Origin: Marinobacter sp. LA51
GTDB taxonomy: Bacteria > Pseudomonadota > Gammaproteobacteria > Pseudomonadales > Oleiphilaceae
NCBI RefSeq assembly: GCF_030297175.1
Contig: NZ_AP028070.1
Location: forward strand, 1,302,001-1,366,000
Reading direction: 5' to 3'
Length of the DNA: 64,000 nt
Position numbers and translations under genes: made by a program. The notes beneath the pieces are model-generated. The model worked only from the letters and a program-made list of their open reading frames with translations, was not told the origin of the DNA and did no database searches. Of this stretch, positions 55,897 to 63,953 are shown piece by piece. Positions within the stretch are counted from its first letter, which is position 1; each line of letters starts with the position of its first letter.

Positions 55897-56390
55897 CAAG
55901 AGCTTCCAATTTTGCTGAATGTGCCTTGTGTTATCTGTATCGAGTGGGCAGAGGGGAGATTTTGGACTTCAGCCGAATCAAGGAGCTTTCCGATGCGTTC
56001 GACGAGCTGCTGGCCATCCGAAAAGAAATAGAGGCCCTCAGTTATACCGAATTACATCTGAAGGGTAGCTGGTACGCCCGGCGGGATTCACCTTTGGCAT
56101 TAACTATTTGTATTATAACAACATTAAATTTAGTGTTCCTTTTACGTGCCCCCAAAATTATTTGTGTAATCGGAACTGGTTCCCACCTATGTGCTGTAAG
56201 ACTCGAATAGTTCTTCGATTGGCATCTCGCAATTTCAGAGGTACGAAGAGGGCTATAAGTTGAAAGCAGGCTTTTGAACGGTGACAAGGAAGTCTTAGCA
56301 TCGGCTGCCTTGGCACGTGCTTCACATTTTTTCCAACAAAGGTGATCGTCGACTCGGAAATGTGAACCGAGGTATCAACTCCGACTGAGT
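55897..56390. other. Decayed intergenic stretch with a short orphan frame
   Basis: About 490 bp between the kinase gene and the SCO1 relic. A GC-normal segment 55962-56090 reads in one frame as DFSRIKELSDAFDELLAIRK followed by EIEALSYTELHLKGSWYARR, after AGGGGAG. It then runs into AT-rich sequence and stops at 56210. It looks like the 5' end of a truncated gene rather than an intact one, and I do not recognise it. The rest has no supported gene, terminator or repeat. Confidence 0.4.
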
Positions 56391-56675
56391 TCAGGAACCC
56401 TCCTGAATGAGAGCAACGAGGTCATGCCGAATTTCTTCCCCACTCAAATGGGGCCGCATTAAAAGGCGGAGGTTACCTTCGCGATCAAATACATAAATCG
56501 CGCAGGTGTGTGATACCGCATAATTTCCATCGTGGCCAGGTCCGTCATTGCCAAAAGTTGTACGATATCAATTGGCCAATTCGCGAAGCTGGGATTCTTT
56601 TCCGGTGAGTCCTACATTATTGTCACCGAAGAAATCCACGTATTTTGCTAGCTGCTCTGGCGTGTCAAAAAAGCT
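56391..56675 (-). pseudogene. 3' fragment of a SCO1/SenC copper chaperone gene
   Basis: Read on the minus strand from 56675 down to the TGA at 56391-56393, the frame gives DTPEQLAKYVDFFGDNNVGL, TGKESQLRELAN, an in-frame TGA at 56568-56570, then YRTTFGNDG, GNYAVSHTCAIYVFDREGNL and a closing HDLVALIQEGS. This is the C-terminal half of the SCO1/SenC family (cytochrome oxidase CuA-site assembly), including the conserved copper-ligand His in the SHT segment. The N-terminal half with the CxxxC copper site is missing. Similarity stops around 56675, where the MerR-type promoter begins. The truncation and internal stop make it a relic. Confidence 0.75.
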
Positions 56676-56676
56676 A

Positions 56677-56707
56677 TTGACCTTAAACTCTACTTCAAGG
56701 TTACTGT
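56677..56707 (+). promoter_or_regulatory. MerR-type promoter/operator of the regulator gene
   Basis: TTGACC (-35, 56677-56682) and TACTGT (-10, 56702-56707) have the long 19-bp spacer typical of MerR-activated promoters. The spacer region carries the dyad ACCTT (56680-56684) / AAGGT (56697-56701). It sits about 40 bp upstream of the merR-family start, so it is probably autoregulatory. The same 31-bp pattern recurs at 57189. Confidence 0.8.
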
Positions 56708-56746
56708 TAGCCCTCGTGCTTACAAGATTACGCCTGAGGTGCGTGA

Positions 56747-57148
56747 ATGAAAACGTTCAATATCGGTGAGCTCTCCGAAAAAAGTGGTGTTGCCAGCCAT
56801 GCGATCCGCTTCTACGAGCGGGAGAATCTCATGCCCGAGCCTGCGCGAACCCAATCCAACTACCGCCGTTACCCCGAGGATGCGATTGACCGGTTGCAAT
56901 TCATCATCCATGCCAAGCAATGGGGTTTCACCCTTGATGAAATTCGTGAACTGCTGATGCTTCAGGACGCCAACGGTGATCGAGCCGATGCCAAACGCAT
57001 CGCCAGAAAGCAGTTGGAAAAGATTCGACATCAGATCCAGAGTCTTTCCCGCATTGAGGCGGTCCTGTCGGATTCTCTGGAGGCATGTTCCGGCGAGGGG
57101 CCGATGGACGACTGCCCGATTGTCGAAGCTATTGCTCAGAGAGGGTAA
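56747..57148 (+). CDS. MerR-family metal-responsive regulator
   Basis: 133 residues. Winged-helix DNA-binding domain 1-70 (FNIGELSEKSGVASHAIRFY, RTQSNYRRYPEDAIDRLQFI), dimerisation helix about 78-112, and a C-terminal metal loop with two Cys in the order C-x8-C (CSGEGPMDDC), followed by PIVEA as in CueR/ZntR. At the position that is Ser in CueR and Cys in ZntR/PbrR, the sequence reads DRADAKR (Arg). The metal class therefore cannot be called from that residue. Context (CusABC-type operon, twin operators) supports copper or silver. It runs in the same direction as the efflux genes. Confidence 0.88.
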   Translation: MKTFNIGELSEKSGVASHAIRFYERENLMPEPARTQSNYRRYPEDAIDRLQFIIHAKQWGFTLDEIRELLMLQDANGDRADAKRIARKQLEKIRHQIQSLSRIEAVLSDSLEACSGEGPMDDCPIVEAIAQRG

Positions 57149-57188
57149 TGCCACGGCCCACTCCACTAAAATCCAGGCAACAAAAGAC

Positions 57189-57219
57189 TTGACCTTAAAG
57201 CCAACTCTAAGGATACCGT
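57189..57219 (+). promoter_or_regulatory. MerR-type promoter/operator of the metal efflux operon
   Basis: TTGACC (57189-57194) and TACCGT (57214-57219) have a 19-bp spacer and an internal dyad CCTTA (57193-57197) / TAAGG (57208-57212). Aligned with 56677-56707, the two 31-bp elements share the consensus TTGACCTTAAA, then nnCnACTYY, then AAGGWTACYGT. It lies after the merR stop and about 150 bp before the next gene. Confidence 0.8.
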
Positions 57220-57369
57220 CTTGGTGGATGGGAGTAGCAAAGCATCAGCCGCTGCGAACCCCATGTAATGGTGATCAACGGTCGGGGAGGGTCAGTGATA
57301 TGCACTGGCTCTTGATGTGTGCACATATTTATCAAAGAATTTTATAATCATTAATCTAGGTCACTCCAA

Positions 57370-57765
57370 TTGCCACGCTCGATAACGCCAAAAGCCCTTG
57401 TTAACCTGCTGTTGCTGATCATGGCAATACAGCCGGTGCTGGCGTTTGCGCAATTTACGGCAGACGCAACGGAACCTCCCGCCCGTTTCAGCCAATTGGC
57501 GACGATGGATTGTTGCAACGCTGGTTTAGCCTCAAATAACGGGCGTTCAGAACAGAATATGGCCTGTGGCGATATGGCATCGGCGGATTGTGCTGTCGCC
57601 GCCACTCAGGGCAACTGCGGTACGATGCTATGTGCACTGGTTTCTGTAAAAGCCGTTGCACCGGTGCAATCTCTGTCTGACCCCGCCCGTTTTCCGCCCC
57701 ATGAAGGCTATATCAGCATCATCCTCGATACCCTCACACCACCCCCCAATACCTCTAAAGCCTGA
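57370..57765 (+). CDS. Cys-rich exported protein of the metal efflux operon
   Basis: 131 residues from a TTG at 57370 (MPRSITPKALVNLLLLIMAI). The signal peptide ends near VLAFAQ. The mature part has six Cys in the order CC (in MDCCNAG), C (MACGDM), C (ADCAVA), C (GNCG) and C (MLCAL), plus Met residues, which suits periplasmic metal binding. It resembles short CopL-like or DUF2946-like proteins that head copper operons, but I do not recognise a defined family. It is first in the operon driven by the 57189 promoter and lies 79 bp before the CusB gene. Confidence 0.65.
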   Translation: MPRSITPKALVNLLLLIMAIQPVLAFAQFTADATEPPARFSQLATMDCCNAGLASNNGRSEQNMACGDMASADCAVAATQGNCGTMLCALVSVKAVAPVQSLSDPARFPPHEGYISIILDTLTPPPNTSKA

Positions 57766-57844
57766 ACTGACTCTTTAATCTGCACGTTCACCCTGCTTTC
57801 AGGGAACTAACGAGCGTTCAAAAGCTTTAAACGAGGAAATACCA

Positions 57845-59371
57845 ATGCGCATTGCCCTGATCGTGACAGTGATCGCTGTCGCCTTTGGTCTTGGCTGGCT
57901 GACCAGTCACCAAACCATGCCGATGTCTCAGTCAGCCGGTTCTGGTAACCCTGCTGAGGAGTCGTCTGATAGTAAGCCCTTGTACTGGGTGGCACCCATG
58001 GACGCCAACTACCGCCGTGACAAGCCCGGCAAGTCTCCCATGGGTATGGACCTGGTGCCGGTATACGCCGAGGAAAACAGCGGACGGGACGACGGCGGGG
58101 TGACGATAAGCGCCGCCGTCCGGGCCAATCTGGGCGTTAAAACCCAGGCGGTGTCCCGGGGTGCGGTTTCTGTTCCGGTCCGAACCGTGGGCTACGTCAC
58201 CGACGATGAAGACCAACTGATCCATGTACACAGCCGCATCGCCGGCTGGGTAGAAGTTCTGCACGTTCGTTCGATGGGGGAGAAGGTTAACCGTGGCGAG
58301 CCACTCTACGAGATCTATTCACCAGAACTGGTAAACGCCCAGCAGGAATTCCTGATGTCTGAGCGCCTTAGGCGAGGGTCAGAGGCGACGGCCACCGGCG
58401 GAAAATTGCGCGCCCTGGGCATGACGGATAGCCAGATTGCCAACCTGAAAAAAACCGGAAAAGTGCGTGAACGCATCACCGTGTTTGCCCCCGGTTCTGG
58501 TTATGTGGCCGCCTTGCCCGCCCGTGCGGGTATGTACGTGCGCCCGGATACCGAAATCATGGCCATTGGCAGCCGCGATACGGTGTGGGTGATCGCCGAG
58601 TTTTTCGAACGTCAGTCCGGGCTGGTCACGGCCGGCCAGACCGTTGAATTCGCCACGCCATCCATGCCGGGCACCCGTTGGGACGCCACCATCGATTACG
58701 TCTATCCGGAGCTGGATGCGAAGACGCGGACTCTGCGGGCTCGGGTGCGCGTCCCCAATCCGGATGGCCAGCTGCGCCCCAATATGTTCGTGAATCTCAC
58801 CATGGACGCTCCCATCGGTGGGGACTTGCTCACTATCCCGCGCCCGGCGCTCATCCAGCGAAGCGGCAGTCAGCACGTGCTGCTGGCAGAGGATGACGGC
58901 TATTTTCGTCCGGTGCCCGTCAAGACCGGCCAGGAAGCAGGCGACAGGGTGGTCATTCGCGAGGGGCTGAAAGAAGGGCAGCAGGTAGTGGTGTCCGCCC
59001 AGTTCCTGATTGATTCAGAAACCAGCCTTGAGGCCGCCATGCTGCGACTTGAGCCCGAGGAGCAGAACACTGCCGGGATGGCAGATAACAGTATGGGTTC
59101 GATGTCCGGTATGGAGACCAACGAGTCCGCGGGCCCGATCCAGAGCCGGGGTGTGATCACCGAGATCAACACTGAAGAACGCAAGGTAACGCTGAATCAC
59201 GAGCCGATTCCGGCTCTGAACTGGCCGAGCATGACCATGGGATTTTCAGTCGCGCCCGAAGTAACGCTGGATGGCCTGAGCAAGGATGACACGGTGGTCT
59301 TCACCCTGACGCCCGCTGGCAAGGGCCAGCAGGTGACTTCGATCACCAAACCGGATTCAGCTCATGATTAA
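57845..59371 (+). CDS. cusB: CusB-type periplasmic adaptor with C-terminal CusF domain
   Basis: 508 residues. An N-terminal membrane helix (ALIVTVIAVAFGLGWLTS) is followed by a heavy-metal-binding motif near 38-66 (YWVAPMDANYRRDKPGKSPM, then GMDLVPVY). A barrel-sandwich/hairpin adaptor core covers about 95-400 (HVRSMGEKVNRGEPLYEIYSP, VFAPGSGYVAALPARAGMYV). A CusF-like OB domain covers about 435-508 (GVITEINTEERKVTLNHEPI, LNWPSMTMGFSV with the Trp-Met-Met copper site). In E. coli CusF is a separate chaperone; here it is fused. AAACGAGGAAAT precedes the ATG. The gene overlaps cusA by 8 bp. Confidence 0.93.
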   Translation: MRIALIVTVIAVAFGLGWLTSHQTMPMSQSAGSGNPAEESSDSKPLYWVAPMDANYRRDKPGKSPMGMDLVPVYAEENSGRDDGGVTISAAVRANLGVKTQAVSRGAVSVPVRTVGYVTDDEDQLIHVHSRIAGWVEVLHVRSMGEKVNRGEPLYEIYSPELVNAQQEFLMSERLRRGSEATATGGKLRALGMTDSQIANLKKTGKVRERITVFAPGSGYVAALPARAGMYVRPDTEIMAIGSRDTVWVIAEFFERQSGLVTAGQTVEFATPSMPGTRWDATIDYVYPELDAKTRTLRARVRVPNPDGQLRPNMFVNLTMDAPIGGDLLTIPRPALIQRSGSQHVLLAEDDGYFRPVPVKTGQEAGDRVVIREGLKEGQQVVVSAQFLIDSETSLEAAMLRLEPEEQNTAGMADNSMGSMSGMETNESAGPIQSRGVITEINTEERKVTLNHEPIPALNWPSMTMGFSVAPEVTLDGLSKDDTVVFTLTPAGKGQQVTSITKPDSAHD

Positions 59372-62300
59372 CGCCATTATCCAGTGGTCACTCCATAACC
59401 GTTTTTTTGTGTTGCTCGCCACCCTCATGCTGACGGGGTGGGGATTCTATTCCGTCAAGGAAACACCCATTGACGCCATCCCGGACCTGTCGGATGTACA
59501 GGTGATCGTCAAAACCCCCTATCCGGGCCAGGCACCCCAGGTGGTGGAAGACCAGGTGACCTACCCGCTCACCACCGCCATGCTGTCGGTACCGGGCGCC
59601 AAGACGGTTCGGGGTTATTCCTTCTTCGGCGATTCCTTTGTTTACGTGATTTTTGATGACGACACCGATCTGTACTGGGCCCGCTCCCGGGTACTCGAAT
59701 ACCTGAGCCAGGTGGCCGGGCAATTGCCTGATGCCGCCAAACCAGAGCTGGGGCCGGATGCGACCGGCGTTGGCTGGGTGTACTCCTACGCGTTGGTGGA
59801 CCGCACCGGTCAGCATGACCTGTCGGAACTGAGGGCCATTCAGGACTGGTTCCTGAAGTTTGAACTGCAGACCGTGCCTGGTGTATCCGAGGTGGCCAGT
59901 GTCGGTGGGATGGTCAAGCAATACCAGGTGGTGGTGAACCCGGACCGACTGAGAGCCCACAACGTCACGCTGCAGCGCATTCATGCCGCCATCAACAGCG
60001 CTAACCAGGAAACCGGCGCGTCTGTGGTGGAGATGGCCGAGGCGGAATACATGGTCAGGGTTACCGGCTATCTGCAGAACGAGGATGATCTGCGCCAGGT
60101 GCCGCTGGGTGTTAATGACAATGGCAAGCCCCTGTTGCTGAAGGATGTGGCAGATATCCAGTTAGGGCCCCAGATACGTCGGGGTATCGCCGAACTGAAT
60201 GGAGAAGGCGAGGTGGCCGGTGGCATCGTGGTGATGCGCTTCGGCGAAAACGCACTGGAAACCATTCAGGGGGTTAAACAACGGCTTGAGGAGATCAAGG
60301 CCAGCCTCCCGGATGGGGTAGAAGTCGTGCCCACCTACGATCGTTCCACGCTGATCAACAACGCTGTGGACAATCTGTATGGAAAGCTGCTGCAGGAATT
60401 CCTGGTGGTCATCCTGATCTGCGCGGTATTCCTGTTTCACCTTCGCTCCTCGCTGGTGGTCATCGTCAGCCTGCCCGTAGGTATCCTTGCGGCGTTCGTG
60501 GTGATGCACGCCCAGGGCATCAACGCCAATATCATGTCCCTCGGGGGTATTGCCATTGCCATCGGCGCCATGGTGGACGGGGCCATCGTGATGGTGGAGA
60601 ACGTCCATAAACACATGGAGCGAACCCCGCTGACACCGGAAAACCGATGGGCCGTGATGTCGCGGGCTGCTGGCGAGGTCGGGCCGGCGCTGTTTTTCTC
60701 ACTGATGATCATCACCGTGAGCTTTCTGCCGGTCTTCACCCTGGAGGCTCAGGAGGGGAAGCTCTTCGCTCCCCTGGCGTTCACCAAAACCTACGCCATG
60801 GCAGCCGCTGCAGGGCTGGCCATCACCCTGGTGCCGGTACTGATGGGCTATTTTATCCGTGGCAAGGTATTGCCAGAGCATCGCAACCCCATCAATCGGA
60901 TGCTGATCGCCCTGTACCGACCGGCTATCGGCTGGGCCCTGCGACGGCCGGCATTGATGCTTGCCGGAGGCCTGGTGGTGTTGATCATCGGCTTCTGGCC
61001 GGCCAACAAGCTGGGCAGTGAGTTCATGCCCCCCCTGGACGAGGGGGATCTGATGTATATGCCCACCACCTATCCCGGTATCTCCATTGGCAAGGCCCGG
61101 CAGATCCTGCAACAGACCGACAAGCTGATCGCCAGTATTCCGGAAGTGGAAACGGTATTCGGCAAAATCGGCCGCGCCGAGACGGCCACCGATCCGGCCC
61201 CGCTGACCATGATTGAGACCTTTATCCAGTTCAAACCACGGGACCAGTGGCGACCCGGCGTGACCCCGGAGTCCCTGCGCCGGGAACTGGACAAAACCGT
61301 CAGACTTCCGGGCCTTACCAACGCCTGGGTCATGCCCATTAAAACCCGTATCGACATGCTATCCACGGGCATCAAGACCCCAGTCGGCATCAAAGTGGCC
61401 GGTCCTGACCTGGCGGTGATCCAGGGTATAGGGGAAGAGCTCGAAAGGGTATTGACTGACATACCCGGCACAGCCTCTGCGTTTTCCGAGCGGGTGGCCG
61501 GCGGACGGTACATCAAGGTGGATATCCAGCGCGAGGCTGCCGCCCGTTTCGGGCTGAACATCGCAGACATTCAATCCGTTGTACGCACCGCGATTGGCGG
61601 TATGAACGTGGCCAGCACAGTGGAGGGTCTGGAGCGCTACCCCATCAATCTGCGCTATCCCCAGGGTTACCGGGATTCGGTGGAGCAGATGCGCCTGCTG
61701 CCGATGGTGACACCCAACGGCCAGCGTATCGCGCTGGCGGATGTTGCGGATATCCGGATCGACAGGGGGCCGCCCATGATCAAGTCGGAAAACGCCCGTA
61801 TCAATGGATGGACTCTGGTGGATATCGAGGGCCGGGATCTTGGCAGTTGGGTAACGGAGGCGCAGTCCGTGGTGCAGAAACAGATCGATCTGCCCGCCGG
61901 CTACTCCCTGGCCTGGTCCGGCCAATATGAGTATATGCAGCGTGCCAAGGAACGCCTGACGCTGGTAGTCCCGCTGACTCTGGCGATCATCATCATTCTG
62001 TTGTACCTGAACTTCCGCAACCTGACCGAGGTGGGCATTATCCTCGGCACCCTGCCATTCGGCATGATCGGCGGCATCTGGCTGATGTATCTGCTCGGTT
62101 ACAACCTCTCCGTAGCCGTGGCCGTCGGTTTTATTGCCCTGGCCGGAGTCGCGGTGGAAATCGGTGTACTGATGCTGGTGTACCTGAACCAGTCCCTGCA
62201 CAACGCTTTGGAGACCGTTGAACATCAGCCCGGGAAACTGTCGGCGGATGCCCTGCGCCAGGCGATCAGCCAGGGGGCTGCGCAACGGGTGCGTCCGATC

Positions 62301-62510
62301 ATGATGACCTTCGCGGCCATTGTAGCTGGCCTGGTGCCCATCATGCTGGGCAGTGGCACCGGCTCGGAAGTGATGCAACGCATCGCCGGCCCGATGATCG
62401 GTGGCATGGTCACCACGCTGATCCTGACCTTGCTGCTGATTCCGGTGATTTTCTATCTCTGGCAGCGCGCCCGTTTGAAAAAGCTTGCCCAAAAAGGAGC
62501 GATCCAATGA
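59364..62510 (+). CDS. cusA: CusA-type heavy-metal RND transporter
   Basis: 1048 residues, HME-RND family with 12 transmembrane helices. Family marks are IDAIPDLSDVQVIVKTPYPG near 33-52, SLGGIAIAIGAMVDGAIVMVENVHKHMER (helix 4; quoted only in part as GAMVDGAIVMVENVHKH), EFMPPLDEGDLMYMPTTYPG near 553-572 with Met residues of the substrate path, and TGIKTPVGIKV in the second periplasmic half. It exports monovalent copper or silver from the periplasm or cytosol using the proton gradient. It overlaps cusB (8 bp) and the channel gene (4 bp). Confidence 0.95.
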   Translation: MINAIIQWSLHNRFFVLLATLMLTGWGFYSVKETPIDAIPDLSDVQVIVKTPYPGQAPQVVEDQVTYPLTTAMLSVPGAKTVRGYSFFGDSFVYVIFDDDTDLYWARSRVLEYLSQVAGQLPDAAKPELGPDATGVGWVYSYALVDRTGQHDLSELRAIQDWFLKFELQTVPGVSEVASVGGMVKQYQVVVNPDRLRAHNVTLQRIHAAINSANQETGASVVEMAEAEYMVRVTGYLQNEDDLRQVPLGVNDNGKPLLLKDVADIQLGPQIRRGIAELNGEGEVAGGIVVMRFGENALETIQGVKQRLEEIKASLPDGVEVVPTYDRSTLINNAVDNLYGKLLQEFLVVILICAVFLFHLRSSLVVIVSLPVGILAAFVVMHAQGINANIMSLGGIAIAIGAMVDGAIVMVENVHKHMERTPLTPENRWAVMSRAAGEVGPALFFSLMIITVSFLPVFTLEAQEGKLFAPLAFTKTYAMAAAAGLAITLVPVLMGYFIRGKVLPEHRNPINRMLIALYRPAIGWALRRPALMLAGGLVVLIIGFWPANKLGSEFMPPLDEGDLMYMPTTYPGISIGKARQILQQTDKLIASIPEVETVFGKIGRAETATDPAPLTMIETFIQFKPRDQWRPGVTPESLRRELDKTVRLPGLTNAWVMPIKTRIDMLSTGIKTPVGIKVAGPDLAVIQGIGEELERVLTDIPGTASAFSERVAGGRYIKVDIQREAAARFGLNIADIQSVVRTAIGGMNVASTVEGLERYPINLRYPQGYRDSVEQMRLLPMVTPNGQRIALADVADIRIDRGPPMIKSENARINGWTLVDIEGRDLGSWVTEAQSVVQKQIDLPAGYSLAWSGQYEYMQRAKERLTLVVPLTLAIIIILLYLNFRNLTEVGIILGTLPFGMIGGIWLMYLLGYNLSVAVAVGFIALAGVAVEIGVLMLVYLNQSLHNALETVEHQPGKLSADALRQAISQGAAQRVRPIMMTFAAIVAGLVPIMLGSGTGSEVMQRIAGPMIGGMVTTLILTLLLIPVIFYLWQRARLKKLAQKGAIQ

Positions 62511-63730
62511 TTCGACGCCTTGGAATTCAGGCAACTCTGGCGGCATTCATCGCACTTTCGATGCCGGCTGTGGCGGAAACCCGTGAAACGTTGGAGCAAT
62601 GGATTGCGGAGGCGCTGGCCAACAACGCCTCCCTGAGTGCGCAGCAAGCTGCAATCGAGGCAGCGGAGGCGAACGTGGAAGGTTCGGATACCTGGGCTGA
62701 CCCTGTCGTCAAGTACGGCATTGCACCCGAAACGCTTGAAGGTCCCAATGTGGTCGGGCACCGGTTTGAGGTCAGTCAGAAGCTGCCCTGGCCGGATCAG
62801 CTATCGGCGTCCCGTGGCGCCTCGGAGGCGGGCGTGCGTGCGGCAAGACAGGACACCCTGTGGCAGACACGGAAACTGACTGCTTCCGTTAAGGAGGCCT
62901 ATGCCCGCTTGTGGTATTCGGACCGGGCCATTGAGTTGCATCACGAGACCCGCGCCCTGGTGGAACAATTAGCGGATATAACCCGGCAAAGACTGGAATA
63001 TGGCGAAGGTACCCAGAGCGAGTTGCTCAGGATAGAAACGGAACTGGACACTCTGGATGCGCAACTGGTTGAGCTTCAGGCTGAACAGGGTCGCCTCTCC
63101 GCCAGCCTGATTTCTTTATTGGGGCGTCGCCCGCAACCATCCGAGCTGGTGTTGCCCGTGCCTCCCCGCATGCCAATGGTGGCGGATATCCCCGTGGCAA
63201 CTGATCACCCACTGGTTCAGGCCGCCAAGGCGCGAACCGCAAAAGCACGGGCCCGGCTGGATGCAGCGGAAGCCGATCGCAGACCCACATTTTCAGCCAG
63301 TGCGGGCTACAACAGCCTCTGGGCTGACGAAAGCAAGCGCTGGACGGTGGGCGTGGGCGTTCAGATTCCGCTCAGCGGGCAACGACAGAACAGTGCCGTT
63401 CGCAGGGCGGCGGCTGAAGTCTCTCAGCGACAGTGGCAAACCACTCAGGCCCACCGCGATTTGCTGGCGTCAATTGGTGATGTAAAGGCTTCCGTTCAGG
63501 CAGGCTACGGCCGCCTTGAAATTCTTGATCAGCGACACCTTCCCAACCAGCGCGCCCATTGGGAAGCCAACCTGAACGAGCTGGCCAGCGGCACGGGCAG
63601 ACTGGAAGATGCCATCAACAGCGCAAGACAGCTCACTGGCGTAAAGCTCACCCGGGAAGCGGTCATTCGCGACCTGTTTAGTGCCAGGGCTCGCTACGAA
63701 GCCCTGCAAATCACCGGTGTATCAAACTAA
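62507..63730 (+). CDS. cusC: TolC-family outer-membrane channel of the metal pump
   Basis: 407 residues. A cleavable signal peptide (MIRRLGIQATLAAFIALSMP AVA split by eye) has no lipobox Cys, unlike E. coli CusC, which is a lipoprotein. OEP repeats: LEQWIAEALANNASLSAQQA, FEVSQKLPWPDQLSASRG, LWQTRKLTASVKEAYARLWY, and a second half with VGVGVQIPLSGQRQNSAVR. It completes the CusCBA tripartite pump. The symbol is given by position and family; the sequence class is the shorter TolC-like protein often found with CusBA in marine gammaproteobacteria. Confidence 0.82.
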   Translation: MIRRLGIQATLAAFIALSMPAVAETRETLEQWIAEALANNASLSAQQAAIEAAEANVEGSDTWADPVVKYGIAPETLEGPNVVGHRFEVSQKLPWPDQLSASRGASEAGVRAARQDTLWQTRKLTASVKEAYARLWYSDRAIELHHETRALVEQLADITRQRLEYGEGTQSELLRIETELDTLDAQLVELQAEQGRLSASLISLLGRRPQPSELVLPVPPRMPMVADIPVATDHPLVQAAKARTAKARARLDAAEADRRPTFSASAGYNSLWADESKRWTVGVGVQIPLSGQRQNSAVRRAAAEVSQRQWQTTQAHRDLLASIGDVKASVQAGYGRLEILDQRHLPNQRAHWEANLNELASGTGRLEDAINSARQLTGVKLTREAVIRDLFSARARYEALQITGVSN

Positions 63731-63743
63731 AAGGAGATTAACC

Positions 63744-63953
63744 ATGAAACTATTTTTGGTCGTGCTATCCACACTGATTCTGTTACCCGGGGTTGCGCTA
63801 GCGGCCCCCGAGAGTGGGTTCTGGGAGGCGTGCAATTCCATGATGTCTGGCATGGGCTGGATGATGCTGCCCATGATGATTATGCCGCTACTGCTGATCA
63901 CGCTACTGGTGTTGGGCATCCTGGCACTGATCAAATACCTGCGAAATCGGTAA
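63744..63953 (+). CDS. Met-rich small membrane protein at the end of the cus operon
   Basis: 69 residues from the ATG at 63744, with AAGGAG 9 bases upstream and 13 bp after the channel gene. A signal-like N-terminus (MKLFLVVLSTLILLPGVALA) is followed by EACNSMMSGMGWMMLPMMIM and a hydrophobic helix ending ALIKYLRNR. The cluster of about ten Met with one Cys would suit a copper(I)/silver contact in the membrane. I do not recognise a named family. The 47 bases after it (to the window edge) show no complete gene. Confidence 0.7.
   Translation: MKLFLVVLSTLILLPGVALAAPESGFWEACNSMMSGMGWMMLPMMIMPLLLITLLVLGILALIKYLRNR

Noticed and set aside
57228-57347. 39-codon frame between the second MerR promoter and the Cys-rich gene
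   Set aside because: The start has no properly spaced Shine-Dalgarno and the peptide shows no metal-binding or leader-peptide pattern. It may just be leader RNA.
57343-57348. TATAAT box before the Cys-rich gene
   Set aside because: No -35 at acceptable spacing (nearest TTGATG is 25 bp away), and the MerR-type promoter upstream explains expression better.
61359-62546. Long minus-strand open frame opposite cusA
   Set aside because: Antisense shadow with His/Gln-rich content and no recognisable domain; cusA is intact on the plus strand.
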